From the NCBI RefSeq assembly GCF_017168335.1, contig NZ_JABFAU010000013.1:478495-540071 (forward strand): DNA of 61,577 nucleotides. The letters are read 5' to 3'. Below, piece after piece: positions 8,987 through 17,291 of this stretch. Made by a program: the position numbers and the translations under genes. Within the stretch, counting starts at the first letter, position 1; the number at the start of each line of letters is the position of its first letter. A model generated the notes under the pieces. That model saw only the letters and a program-made list of their open reading frames with translations. It made no database searches and had not been told where the DNA came from. The stretch is from Rhodococcus sp. KRD162 (GTDB lineage Bacteria; Actinomycetota; Actinomycetes; Mycobacteriales; Mycobacteriaceae).

Positions 8987-11900
8987 ATGGCCCGCGTGCC
9001 TGCATCCCCTGATCCACACGCCGCTGCGCATGGAAGGGATCACGGGAAGATCCGGTTGATCGCGATCATCACCGGAATCCTCGGCGCAGTCCTGGCCATC
9101 GCCACTCCACTGCTGCCGGTCCAACAGGACCTCGCCACCCTGTCGTGGCCGCAGAGCACCTTCGGCAGCGTCGACGCCCCACTGGTCAGCTACTCGCCGC
9201 TCGATATCGAGGCGAGCATTCCGTGCAACGCCGTCACCGAGCTCGACGGGGACGGCACGGTGGTCTCCACAGCACCGACACAGGCTGCGAAGTCCGAACA
9301 GAAGGCGCTGATCGTGCGGGTGGACGACGGCCGGCTGCAGGTGCTGCTGCGCGACCGTGTTCTCGGCGAGGCCCCCGTCGGCGACCTGAGCGATGGCTGC
9401 GCGTTGACCATCTCCTCCAACGCCACTCGGACGGTCGTCGACCTCGACGGTGCCGAGAACACCGTCGACGCAGACATCCGGCCCCAGGTCGTCGGCATCT
9501 TCACCGATCTCACTGCCCCGGTGGACGGCCTGAACGTGCGCGTCGACATCGATTCCCGCTATTCCTCGACTCCGACGGCGTTCAAGCTGCTGGCCATGGT
9601 CCTCGGGGCGCTCGCCGTCCTCGCGTCTCTGTTCGCCCTGCATCGAATCGATGGCCTGGACGGTCGACGCCACCGCCGCTTCCTGCCCTCGCGCTGGAAA
9701 TCGATCACGGGCGTCGACGCCGTCGTGGTGGGCGTACTGGTGCTGTGGCACTTCATCGGCGCGAACACCTCCGACGACGGCTACCTGCTCAACATGGCCC
9801 GCGTCTCCGAACACGCCGGCTACATGGCCAACTACTTCCGCTGGTTCGGCGTCCCGGAAGCGCCGTTCGGCATGCCGTACTACGACATGCTCGCCGCCCT
9901 GGCCAAGATCAGCACCGCCAGCATCTGGATGCGTCTGCCCGCCACCATCGCGGCACTGCTGTGCTGGCTCGTCATCAGCCGTGAGGTGATCCCCCGCCTC
10001 GGCCGCGCAGTACTGACCAACCGGGTTGCGCTCTGGACCGCAGGGCTGGTGTTCCTCGCGTTCTGGCTGCCCTACGACAACGGGCTTCGCCCCGAACCGG
10101 TCATCGCACTCGGTGCACTGCTGACGTGGTGCTCGATCGAACGCGCGATCGCCACCGGACGCCTGTTACCCGCTGCGGTCGGCACCCTGATCGCTGCGTT
10201 CTCCCTCGCCGCCGGGCCGACCGGGCTGATCGCCGTCGCCGCGTTGCTCGCAGGACTGCGGCCGATTCTGATGATCGTGATCAAGCGAGCGCGGGCGGTC
10301 GGTCTGGCCGCAGTTCTCGCACCGCTGATCGCGTCGGGACTGGCGGTGCTGATCGCGATCTTCGCCGACCAGACTCTCAGCAGTGTGCTCGAGGCGACAC
10401 GGGTGCGCTCGGTCATCGGACCGAACGTGCCGTGGTTCGAGGAACGCGTGCGCTGGGACGCCCTGATGACCATCTCGCCCGACGGCTCGCTCGCCCGACG
10501 ATTCGGCATGTTCGCAATGCTGCTGTGCATCGTCGTGTGCATCGCGGTGATGCTGCGCAAGAACGGACGCATCCCCGGCACGGCCACCGGGCCATCGCGT
10601 CGCATTCTCGGAATCATCCTCGGCGCACTGGCTTTGATGATGTTCACACCGACGAAGTGGACCCATCACTTCGGGGTGTACGCCGGCCTCGCAGCGTCGC
10701 TCGCCGCACTGGCCGCAGTGGCCGTGACCGCCGCCACCGTGCGATCCCCGCGCAACAGAACTCTGTTCACCGCCGCCGTACTGTTCATGACGGCCGTGGC
10801 GTTCACCAGCTCCAACGGCTGGTGGTACGTGTCGAGCTACGGCATTCCGTGGTTCGACAAGCCCCCATCCATTGCCGGAAAAGGCTTTTCGACGATCCTG
10901 CTCGGCCTGACAGTGCTGACATTGCTCTACGCCGCCTATCAACATGTCCGAATGCCCTACCGCAGAGACGAACCCGCCACGCGTCGACGCTTTGCCCCGT
11001 CCGCACTGACCATCGTCGCCGGCGGTGTCGTCGCCTTCGAAGTGCTGTCCTTCGTCAAAGGTGCAGTAGCGCAATATCCCGCGTACTCGATCGCCCGCTC
11101 GAACTTCTCGGCGCTCGTGGGCAACTCCTGCGGACTCGCCGGTGACGTGCAGGTGGAAACCGATGTCAACGGCTCGGTACTGCAACCGATCGACCCCGGT
11201 GCCGACGCACTCGGAGCAGGCGGAAACACCGGCTTCACCCCCGACGGCGTCGCCCGAGACCTCACCGCAGACTCCGAGGACACCGCCCAGGGCAGCGCCA
11301 ACTCCATCCGCCCCGCAGACTCCGAACAGAGCGCATCGAACACCTCGTCCAACTCCGCTGGCACCTCGGGCGGCACCAGCGAGAACGTCGGAATCAACGG
11401 CAGCACAGTCGCTCTGCCGTTCGGACTCGATCCCGCCACCACCCCCGTGCTGGGCAGCTTCGGTGCCACCGAGCCTGCATCGCTGACCTCCGGCTGGTAC
11501 GCACTGCCCGAGGACGGCGACCTCATCGCCATCGCCGCCGCCGGCCGCATCCGCTCGGTGGACAAGGACGGCGTCGTCACCCCGGGCCAACGCGTCGAAC
11601 TGGAATACGGACGCCGCGACGGTGACGACGTGCTCACACTCGGCCGCGTCACCCCGCTCGATATCGGGCCGTCGCCCTCGTGGCGGAACCTGCGGGTCCC
11701 GATGAGCGATCTGCCGGGCGACGCCGACGTCGTCCGCATCATCGCCGAGGACAACGACCTGTCCGGTGACCAGTGGCTCGCCGTCACCCCGCCGCGCGTG
11801 CCGAAGACGCAGACGTTGAACTCACTCGTCGGATCGAGCGATCCGGTGTTGCTCGACTGGGCCGTCGGGCTGGCGTTTCCCTGCCAGCGCCCGTTCGATC

Positions 11901-12190
11901 ACCTCGACGGCGTCGCAGAAGTACCGAAGTACCGCATCCTGCCCGACCGCACCGGTGCAGAATCCACCAACGCGTGGCAGGACTCGTTCGGTGGCGGCCC
12001 GCTCGGCTGGACCGAACTGCTCCTCGAGGCGCAGACCCTGCCGTCGTACCTCGCCGACGACTACGCCCGCGACTGGGGTTCGATCGAGAGATACACGCCA
12101 CTCGACCCGTCCGCACGGCCGGCCGACATCACCGTCGAGCAGCAGTCTCGGTCCGGATTGGCCAGCGAAGGACCCATGAAAACCGACTGA
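8987..12190 (+). CDS. Emb-family arabinosyltransferase, first copy
   Basis: Arabinofuranosyltransferase of the EmbA/B/C family (1067 aa), a GT-C enzyme that extends arabinan from decaprenylphosphoryl arabinose. It shows an N-terminal membrane anchor and periplasmic domain, the catalytic DD motif at Asp263-Asp264 ('NTSDDGYLL'), many membrane helices, the 'TKWTHHFG' motif and a C-terminal carbohydrate-binding-like domain with 'FPCQRPFDH'. A Ser/Asn/Gly-rich linker lies near residues 760-800. Met270 aligns with EmbB Met306 of M. tuberculosis, the main ethambutol-resistance position. The frame opens at 8963, but ATG 8987 follows the previous stop directly and is preferred. The KWTHHFG form suggests an EmbB/EmbC rather than EmbA type; orthology is not settled. 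Confidence 0.92.
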   Translation: MARVPASPDPHAAAHGRDHGKIRLIAIITGILGAVLAIATPLLPVQQDLATLSWPQSTFGSVDAPLVSYSPLDIEASIPCNAVTELDGDGTVVSTAPTQAAKSEQKALIVRVDDGRLQVLLRDRVLGEAPVGDLSDGCALTISSNATRTVVDLDGAENTVDADIRPQVVGIFTDLTAPVDGLNVRVDIDSRYSSTPTAFKLLAMVLGALAVLASLFALHRIDGLDGRRHRRFLPSRWKSITGVDAVVVGVLVLWHFIGANTSDDGYLLNMARVSEHAGYMANYFRWFGVPEAPFGMPYYDMLAALAKISTASIWMRLPATIAALLCWLVISREVIPRLGRAVLTNRVALWTAGLVFLAFWLPYDNGLRPEPVIALGALLTWCSIERAIATGRLLPAAVGTLIAAFSLAAGPTGLIAVAALLAGLRPILMIVIKRARAVGLAAVLAPLIASGLAVLIAIFADQTLSSVLEATRVRSVIGPNVPWFEERVRWDALMTISPDGSLARRFGMFAMLLCIVVCIAVMLRKNGRIPGTATGPSRRILGIILGALALMMFTPTKWTHHFGVYAGLAASLAALAAVAVTAATVRSPRNRTLFTAAVLFMTAVAFTSSNGWWYVSSYGIPWFDKPPSIAGKGFSTILLGLTVLTLLYAAYQHVRMPYRRDEPATRRRFAPSALTIVAGGVVAFEVLSFVKGAVAQYPAYSIARSNFSALVGNSCGLAGDVQVETDVNGSVLQPIDPGADALGAGGNTGFTPDGVARDLTADSEDTAQGSANSIRPADSEQSASNTSSNSAGTSGGTSENVGINGSTVALPFGLDPATTPVLGSFGATEPASLTSGWYALPEDGDLIAIAAAGRIRSVDKDGVVTPGQRVELEYGRRDGDDVLTLGRVTPLDIGPSPSWRNLRVPMSDLPGDADVVRIIAEDNDLSGDQWLAVTPPRVPKTQTLNSLVGSSDPVLLDWAVGLAFPCQRPFDHLDGVAEVPKYRILPDRTGAESTNAWQDSFGGGPLGWTELLLEAQTLPSYLADDYARDWGSIERYTPLDPSARPADITVEQQSRSGLASEGPMKTD

Positions 12191-12265
12191 TTACCTGTTT
12201 TTGGAACGGTTACGGGGACGATGCCTGTGTGACCTCTTCGTGACGCTCGCATAACATCGTCTCTC
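12191..12265 (+). promoter_or_regulatory. Short gap between the two emb genes
   Basis: A 75-bp gap separates the two emb genes. 'taacat' at about 12252 could be a -10 element just ahead of the GTG start, so the second emb gene might have its own promoter. The evidence is weak. Confidence 0.2.
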
Positions 12266-15200
12266 GTGCCCGACGTCGCGACAGATTCATCAGCTGGCCC
12301 CCCGGTCCCCGCTCCACAGCGAGCCTCGGACGAACTTCGTGCTCAGGTACGAATCCCCCGGCTGATCGCAATGGTGGCCGGAGTGCTCGGCGTGCTGTTC
12401 GCGTTGATCACTCCGTTCGCGCCCGTCACCCAGACCACCGCCACCATCGCATGGCCGCAGAACGGCCTTGTGGAGGACGTGGACGCCCCGCTGGTCTCCC
12501 AGGCACCCCTGAGCCTGAGCGCCACCCTGCCGTGCTCTGCAGTCGCAGCACTGCCCGCGTCGGGCGGGCTACTGCTGGCGACCGCGCCTCCGCAGGGTGA
12601 AGGCGCCGCACTGAACAGTATGTTCGTTCGCGTCGGCGAACAGAACGTCGACGTACTCGACCGCAACGTCGTCGTCGCGTCGGCACCGCGCGCAGACGTC
12701 GAGAGCACCCGCTGCGCGTCCATCGAGATCACCTCGAACGACCAATTCACCTCCGCAGCCTTCACCGGCCTGACCGGCGACGACGGCCGCCCGATCGAGG
12801 GCAGGCTCGACGGCGATCTGCGTCCCCAGGTCGTCGGGATCTTCAGCGACCTCAGCGGCGCGGCCCCGGCCGACATGTCGGTCACCATCGACGTCGACTC
12901 CCGATTCTCGTCGACGCCGACGCTGCTCAAATCGATGATCATGATCCTCGCGATCGCCTGCACCCTGTTGGCCATCGCCGCGCTCGGACGACTCGACGGC
13001 ACCGACCGCCGCGCCCACCGCCGGTTCTTCCCCTCGCACTGGTGGAAGTTCACCGGTGTCGACGTCACCGTCCTCGGCGTACTGGTCGGATGGCACTTCG
13101 TCGGTGCCAACACCTCCGACGACGGCTATCTGCTCACGATGGCCCGCGCCGCAGACCACTCCGGTTACATGGCCAACTACTTCCGCTGGTTCGGCGTACC
13201 CGAGGCACCGTTCGGTTGGTACTACGACGTGCTCGCCGTGTTCGCCAAGATCTCGACCGCCAGCCCGTGGATGCGCCTGCCCGCCCTCATCGCCGGCGTC
13301 CTGTGCTGGATGGTGATCAGCCGCGAGGTCGTGCCGCGTCTCGGCCGCGCCGTCCGCAAGTCCAACGTTGCCCTGTGGACCGGCGGCCTGGTGTTCCTCG
13401 CGTTCTGGCTGCCCTACAACAACGGGCTGCGTCCCGAACCGATCGTCGCCCTCGGCGCACTGCTCACCTGGTGCTCGGTGGAGCGCTCGATCGCCACCGG
13501 CCGACTGCTCCCCGCGGCCGCCGCATGTCTCATCGGAGCCTTCACCCTCGCGGCCGCACCCACCGGATTGATGTGCGTGGCCGCACTTCTCGCCGGAGCA
13601 CGCCCCATCGCACGCATCGTCGTCCGACGCCACCGCCAGGTGGGCACCCTCGCACTGCTGGCACCGCTGGCCGCGGCAGGTGTGCTCGTCCTCGTCGTGG
13701 TGTTCGCAGACCAGACCTACGCGACGGTCATCGAGTCCACCCGAGTACGCACCATCATCGGCCCCAACGAGGCCTGGTACCAAGACTTCCTGCGCTACTA
13801 CTACCTCTTCGTCCAGACCGTCGACGGCTCCGTAGCGCGCCGCTTCGCGTTCCTGACGATGATCCTGTGCCTGTTCACGACGCTGTTCGTGCTGCTTCGT
13901 CGCCGACGCATCCCCGGGATCGCGAACGGGCCGGCCTGGCGTCTGATCGGTGTCGTCCTGGGCACCATCTTCTTCATGATGTTCAACCCCACCAAGTGGA
14001 CGCATCACTTCGGCTCCTACGCCGGTATCGCCGGTGGACTGGCCGCACTCACAGCCGTCGCAGTCTCGGCGACCGCCCTGCGCTCGAGGCGCAACCGTTC
14101 ACTCTTCGCAGCGGGCCTGATGTTCGTTCTGGCACTGTCGTTCTCGGGCATCAACGGCTACTGGTATGTATCGAGCTACGGCGTACCGTGGTTCGACAAG
14201 ACCGTGTCTCTGAACGGCCATCAATCGGGCACCCTGTTCCTCATCCTGTTCGGACTGGTCCTGGCGGTGGCAGCATTCCAATATCTGCGAGAGGGATACG
14301 CTCCGCCACAACCGAAACCGTCGTCGACGCGCGGTCGACGGATCCGCACATTCGCTGCGGCACCGCTGACCGTCATCGCCGGAATCATGGTGCTGTTCGA
14401 GGTCCTCTCCCTCGTCAAGGGAGCCGTATCCCAGTACCCTGCCTACTCACTCGCACGCTCGAATGTGCAGTCCCTCTTCGGCGATTCGTGCGGGCTCGCC
14501 AACGATGTCCTCGTCGAATCGAACCCCAACGCCGACATGCTCAGTCCACTGCCCGGCGACTTCGACTCCGTCGCAGGACCCCTCGGCGGATCGAGTTCTA
14601 CCCTGCGCAACTTCACCGCCAACGGCGTTCCCAGCGACCTGAGCGCCGACGCCGTGGAAGTCAAACCAGGACAAGGCAACACCGACCAACAATCCGTCGG
14701 ACCCGCTTTCGAAGAAGGCCAGAGCTCGGGCACCGCAGGCGGCACCGGTGCCGTGGGCGTCAACGGCTCCACCGCAGCCCTGCCCTTCGGACTCGACCCA
14801 GCCACCACACCGGTACTCGGCTCGTACCAGGAAGGCGTCCAGGAGCCGGCAACAGCCACCTCCAGTTGGTATGGGCTCCCTGCCCGTAGCGACGACGCAC
14901 CCCTGGTCGTCTTCTCGGCGGCCGGACGCATCTGGTCCTACGACGACACCGGCGCCCTCACCTACGGCCAGTCGCTACTACTCGAATACGGAAAACGTCA
15001 GCCCGACGGCACCGTCCAGTCCGAGGGCACCTACCTACCCCGCGATATCGGACCTGCACCCTCGTGGCGCAACCTCCGAATCCCGTTGTCGGACATCTCA
15101 CCCGACGCCGATGCCGTCCGCATCGTCGCCAACGATCCGAACCTCACCGGCGACCAGTGGCTCGCCTTCACGCCGCCGCGAGTACCCGTGCTGGAAAGCC

Positions 15201-15583
15201 TCAACACCCTGATCGGCAGCGAACAACCCGTCCTGCTCGACTGGGCCGTCGGACTGCAGTTCCCCTGCCAGCGGCCCTTCGATCACCGATACGGCATTGC
15301 CGAGGTACCCGGATACCGCATCCTCCCGGACCGTCCACTCGCCGTCAGCTCCACCGACACATGGCAATCCGGCGAGAACGGCGGCCCGCTGGGCTGGTCC
15401 GAACTGCTCGCCAAGCCCGTGGCCATCCCCACCTACCTGGACAACGACTGGGGCAGAGACTGGGGATCACTCGAACGCTACGAGCAGTACTACCCCGACG
15501 CAGTTCCGGCCGACGTGAAGACCGCTGACGTCACCCGATCGGGTTGGTACGAGGACGGACAATTGCGAGTGTTCGAGAACTAG
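12266..15583 (+). CDS. embB: Emb-family arabinosyltransferase, second copy
   Basis: Second EmbA/B/C-family arabinosyltransferase (1105 aa, GTG start). It has the same architecture as its upstream neighbour and clear paralogy to it: DD motif at Asp285-Asp286 ('NTSDDGYLL'), 'ANYFRWFGVPEAPFGWYYD', 'TKWTHHFG', the 'GLDPATTPVLGSY' linker region and the C-terminal binding domain ('FPCQRPFDHRYG'). The ethambutol-determining segment reads GYLLTMARAADH, with Met292 equivalent to M. tuberculosis EmbB Met306 (susceptible-type residue). It resembles EmbB/EmbC rather than EmbA by the KWTHHFG motif; the gene symbol is a best guess. It is the last gene of the plus-strand arabinan block. Confidence 0.9.
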   Translation: MPDVATDSSAGPPVPAPQRASDELRAQVRIPRLIAMVAGVLGVLFALITPFAPVTQTTATIAWPQNGLVEDVDAPLVSQAPLSLSATLPCSAVAALPASGGLLLATAPPQGEGAALNSMFVRVGEQNVDVLDRNVVVASAPRADVESTRCASIEITSNDQFTSAAFTGLTGDDGRPIEGRLDGDLRPQVVGIFSDLSGAAPADMSVTIDVDSRFSSTPTLLKSMIMILAIACTLLAIAALGRLDGTDRRAHRRFFPSHWWKFTGVDVTVLGVLVGWHFVGANTSDDGYLLTMARAADHSGYMANYFRWFGVPEAPFGWYYDVLAVFAKISTASPWMRLPALIAGVLCWMVISREVVPRLGRAVRKSNVALWTGGLVFLAFWLPYNNGLRPEPIVALGALLTWCSVERSIATGRLLPAAAACLIGAFTLAAAPTGLMCVAALLAGARPIARIVVRRHRQVGTLALLAPLAAAGVLVLVVVFADQTYATVIESTRVRTIIGPNEAWYQDFLRYYYLFVQTVDGSVARRFAFLTMILCLFTTLFVLLRRRRIPGIANGPAWRLIGVVLGTIFFMMFNPTKWTHHFGSYAGIAGGLAALTAVAVSATALRSRRNRSLFAAGLMFVLALSFSGINGYWYVSSYGVPWFDKTVSLNGHQSGTLFLILFGLVLAVAAFQYLREGYAPPQPKPSSTRGRRIRTFAAAPLTVIAGIMVLFEVLSLVKGAVSQYPAYSLARSNVQSLFGDSCGLANDVLVESNPNADMLSPLPGDFDSVAGPLGGSSSTLRNFTANGVPSDLSADAVEVKPGQGNTDQQSVGPAFEEGQSSGTAGGTGAVGVNGSTAALPFGLDPATTPVLGSYQEGVQEPATATSSWYGLPARSDDAPLVVFSAAGRIWSYDDTGALTYGQSLLLEYGKRQPDGTVQSEGTYLPRDIGPAPSWRNLRIPLSDISPDADAVRIVANDPNLTGDQWLAFTPPRVPVLESLNTLIGSEQPVLLDWAVGLQFPCQRPFDHRYGIAEVPGYRILPDRPLAVSSTDTWQSGENGGPLGWSELLAKPVAIPTYLDNDWGRDWGSLERYEQYYPDAVPADVKTADVTRSGWYEDGQLRVFEN

Positions 15584-15599
15584 GCTCACCCTCTTCCGC

Positions 15600-15636
15600 C
15601 CGCTCCGCTCCGCGCCGCTGCCCGCTCCGCTCCGCG
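15600..15636. repeat. Direct repeat of a Ccgctccgc-type motif
   Basis: 'cgctccgctccgcg' occurs twice, at about 15601-15614 and 15623-15636, just after the emb stop codon. The complementary motif (ggagcggagcg) recurs near 17261 at the far side of the accessory island, next to the other hairpins. It looks like part of the same dispersed intergenic repeat family. Confidence 0.55.
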
Positions 15637-15640
15637 TCAA

Positions 15641-15677
15641 TGGACCCTTGCACACGTCTCGACCGTGCAAGGGTCCA
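15641..15677. repeat. Hairpin repeat copy A / likely emb terminator
   Basis: Perfect 13-bp stem (tggacccttgcac at 15641-15653, complement at 15665-15677) around the 11-nt loop acgtctcgacc. It lies 58 bp after the second emb stop and probably ends that transcript. The loop sequence is shared by other copies at 17161 and 17225, while the stem sequence differs. Confidence 0.75.
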
Positions 15678-15700
15678 TCCACGTTTCGGCCTGGAGTGGG

Positions 15701-15723
15701 TCAATGGACCGCTGCATACGTCT
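15701..15723. repeat. Hairpin repeat copy B, left arm only
   Basis: The sequence gtcaatggaccgctgcat followed by the loop start acgtct matches the left half of the hairpin family, then stops exactly where the IS30-type terminal repeat begins. The matching right arm is absent on the other side of the element, so the insertion probably entered the hairpin loop and adjacent sequence was later lost. Confidence 0.65.
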
Positions 15724-15978
15724 GGGCAGTTTCAAGTGATGGTTGCAACACAGCTCCTGACCTGAGGAGATGTGGAGCAGATGTCCCGACGTGTCATCCC
15801 GAACCGAGCAGAGATAGTCGCTAGGTTCCATGCCATGCGAGATTCGGGCGCATACCGCAGAGCGGCTTCAAGCGGTCGCCGACGAACTCAACGACCGCCC
15901 CCGCCGAACGCTAGGCTGGAACTCACCAGCAAAAGTGATCAACGAGCTAATCGTTGCAACGACCGCTTGAAACTGCCC
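15724..15978 (+). mobile_element. IS30-type relic, internally deleted, 255 bp
   Basis: Two 26-bp terminal inverted repeats match at 23 of 26 positions: 15724-15749 (begins gggcagtttcaag, ends gttgcaac) and 15953-15978. Between them only about 200 bp remain. The 3' part encodes the C-terminus of an IS30-family transposase, and the 5' part an open frame from ATG 15781 (MSRRVIPNRAEIVARF) that could be its N-terminus. The two parts are in different frames, so the element is dead but retains both ends and could be mobilised in trans by a full copy. Confidence 0.82.
15842..15970 (+). pseudogene. IS30-family transposase C-terminal remnant
   Basis: The frame starting at 15842 reads IRAHTAERLQAVADELNDRP followed by RRTLGW and ends at TGA 15968-15970. 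The ELNDRPRRTLGW block is the hallmark C-terminus of IS30-family DDE transposases and includes the catalytic glutamate (VADELN). The stop codon lies inside the right terminal repeat, as in many IS30 members. The central catalytic domain is deleted. Confidence 0.85.
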
Positions 15979-16183
15979 TGAGCGCGTCAATGGTTCATTC
16001 ACCTGTCCGGGGGGCAAGCAAGCGGACTCCATCGGCGGGCCTTAGCATCCGAGTCCGACAGCGTCGTCCACCCTGAGGCTGGCGACAGCCGTCCCGTCCA
16101 CAGAGTGGTCGTTCATCCACAGACAGCCTGCGACCGGGCCCCAACGCGACGAACGTGTCGGTGCCGAATTCCACTCTTCGGGC
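15979..16183. other. Gap between IS30 relic and AbiEi-like gene
   Basis: At 15986-16003 the sequence gtcaatggttcattcac looks like the two outer arms of the hairpin family joined without stem and loop, perhaps a deletion product. The rest, up to the ATG at 16184, contains no recognisable gene. It presumably carries the promoter of the AbiEi-like gene. Confidence 0.4.
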
Positions 16184-17146
16184 ATGAAGAGACGATTGTG
16201 GAACGCAGATTCATTGTTCGACCTGAGCTCGACCGGCGTCGTGACGCGCTGGCAACTTCGCGAGGCGGGCGTGAGTGACGCAGCGATCGATGGCAGGTGC
16301 GCGCCCGGCGGTCCGTGGCAGCGATTGCTACCGGGTGTCGTGCTGCTGCGCAACGGTCATCCGTCGACACTCGAGCGGTCGGCCGCAGCGCTCGCGTACG
16401 GCGGACCGACGAGCATGATCACCGGCTGCGTCGGACTCGATTCGTTCGGATACGGGACCAACGGATCCGCCGGGGAGGTTCATTTGCTGCTGCCCGCGGA
16501 GATGCGTCGGGCATCGGTGTCATTTGTCCGAGCAGAGCGAACGTGGCGGCTTCCCAAGCCGATAACCAAGGGCAGCATCCGAGTTGCTCCTCTGGTGCGT
16601 TCACTGGTCGACGCCACACGCGCCGCGAAATCAGAGGCACGGTGCGTCGCCCTGTTGACCGAGGTGCTCCAGCGGGGCGGCGTGACCATCGATCACGTTG
16701 CCATCGAACTGGCCGAAGGCCCGCGTCGCTACAGCGCGCTCACCCGCCGAGTACTCCGCGAGTTGCGGGACGACGCGCACTCGGTGGCAGAACTCGAAGA
16801 CCAACGACTGTACCGAACCAGCGGGCTGCCTGCGATGACACACAACTGCGACATCTACACCCGGAGCGGAGAGTTCATCGCCAACACCGACGGGTGGATC
16901 GACGACGTGGCACTGGCACGTGAAGTCGATTCCGTGACCCACCATCTGTCACCGGCCGACTACCAGCGGACACAAGCACGACGCAACCGAATGCAGGCCC
17001 ACGGACTGATCGTCGTTTCCCATTCACCGCAAGATATCCGCGATCGGCCTACACAGGTGCTCAACGACTTACGGATGAACTACCAACACGCTCTCGCCAG
17101 ACCTCGGCCGGATGTGGTGATGGTTCCGCGCGAATCGACCGGGTGA
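16184..17146 (+). CDS. AbiEi-like antitoxin / DUF559-type protein
   Basis: Protein of 320 aa. Residues ~10-60 ('STGVVTRWQLREAGVSDAAI' and following) match the winged-helix N-terminus of AbiEi-type antitoxin or regulator proteins ('RGTWQRLLPGV'-like block, here 'GGPWQRLLPGVVLLRNG'). The C-terminal third has the 'REVDSVTHHLSPADYQRTQA' pattern seen in nuclease-fold (DUF559-like) domains common in actinobacteria. No AbiEii nucleotidyltransferase toxin gene lies nearby, so it is solitary. It is flanked by repeats and an IS relic, which suggests an accessory insertion between the emb and mycolate blocks. Confidence 0.68.
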   Translation: MKRRLWNADSLFDLSSTGVVTRWQLREAGVSDAAIDGRCAPGGPWQRLLPGVVLLRNGHPSTLERSAAALAYGGPTSMITGCVGLDSFGYGTNGSAGEVHLLLPAEMRRASVSFVRAERTWRLPKPITKGSIRVAPLVRSLVDATRAAKSEARCVALLTEVLQRGGVTIDHVAIELAEGPRRYSALTRRVLRELRDDAHSVAELEDQRLYRTSGLPAMTHNCDIYTRSGEFIANTDGWIDDVALAREVDSVTHHLSPADYQRTQARRNRMQAHGLIVVSHSPQDIRDRPTQVLNDLRMNYQHALARPRPDVVMVPRESTG

Positions 17147-17187
17147 ATGGACCATCGGACACGTCTGACCGGTGCAGTGGCTCATTG
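17143..17187. repeat. Hairpin repeat copy C
   Basis: The left arm gtgaatggaccatcggac (17143-17160), loop acgtctgacc (17161-17170) and right arm ending ctcattgac form an imperfect hairpin (about 12 of 18 arm positions pair). It begins inside the stop region of the AbiEi-like gene and shares its loop with the copies at 15654 and 17225. Confidence 0.6.
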
Positions 17188-17206
17188 ACACCGCCCCAGC
17201 GGTTGC

Positions 17207-17254
17207 GTGAATGAACCACTGCATACGTCTGACCAGTGCAGTGGTCCATTGACG
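17207..17254. repeat. Hairpin repeat copy D / likely bidirectional terminator
   Basis: The left arm gtgaatgaaccactgcat, loop acgtctgacc (17225-17234) and right arm to gacg at 17254 pair over about 16 of 18 positions. It sits between the convergent AbiEi-like gene and accD4 and can act as a terminator for both. Confidence 0.7.
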
Positions 17255-17291
17255 CCAAAGGGAGCGGAGCGACCGGGCCGAACGAGAGCGA

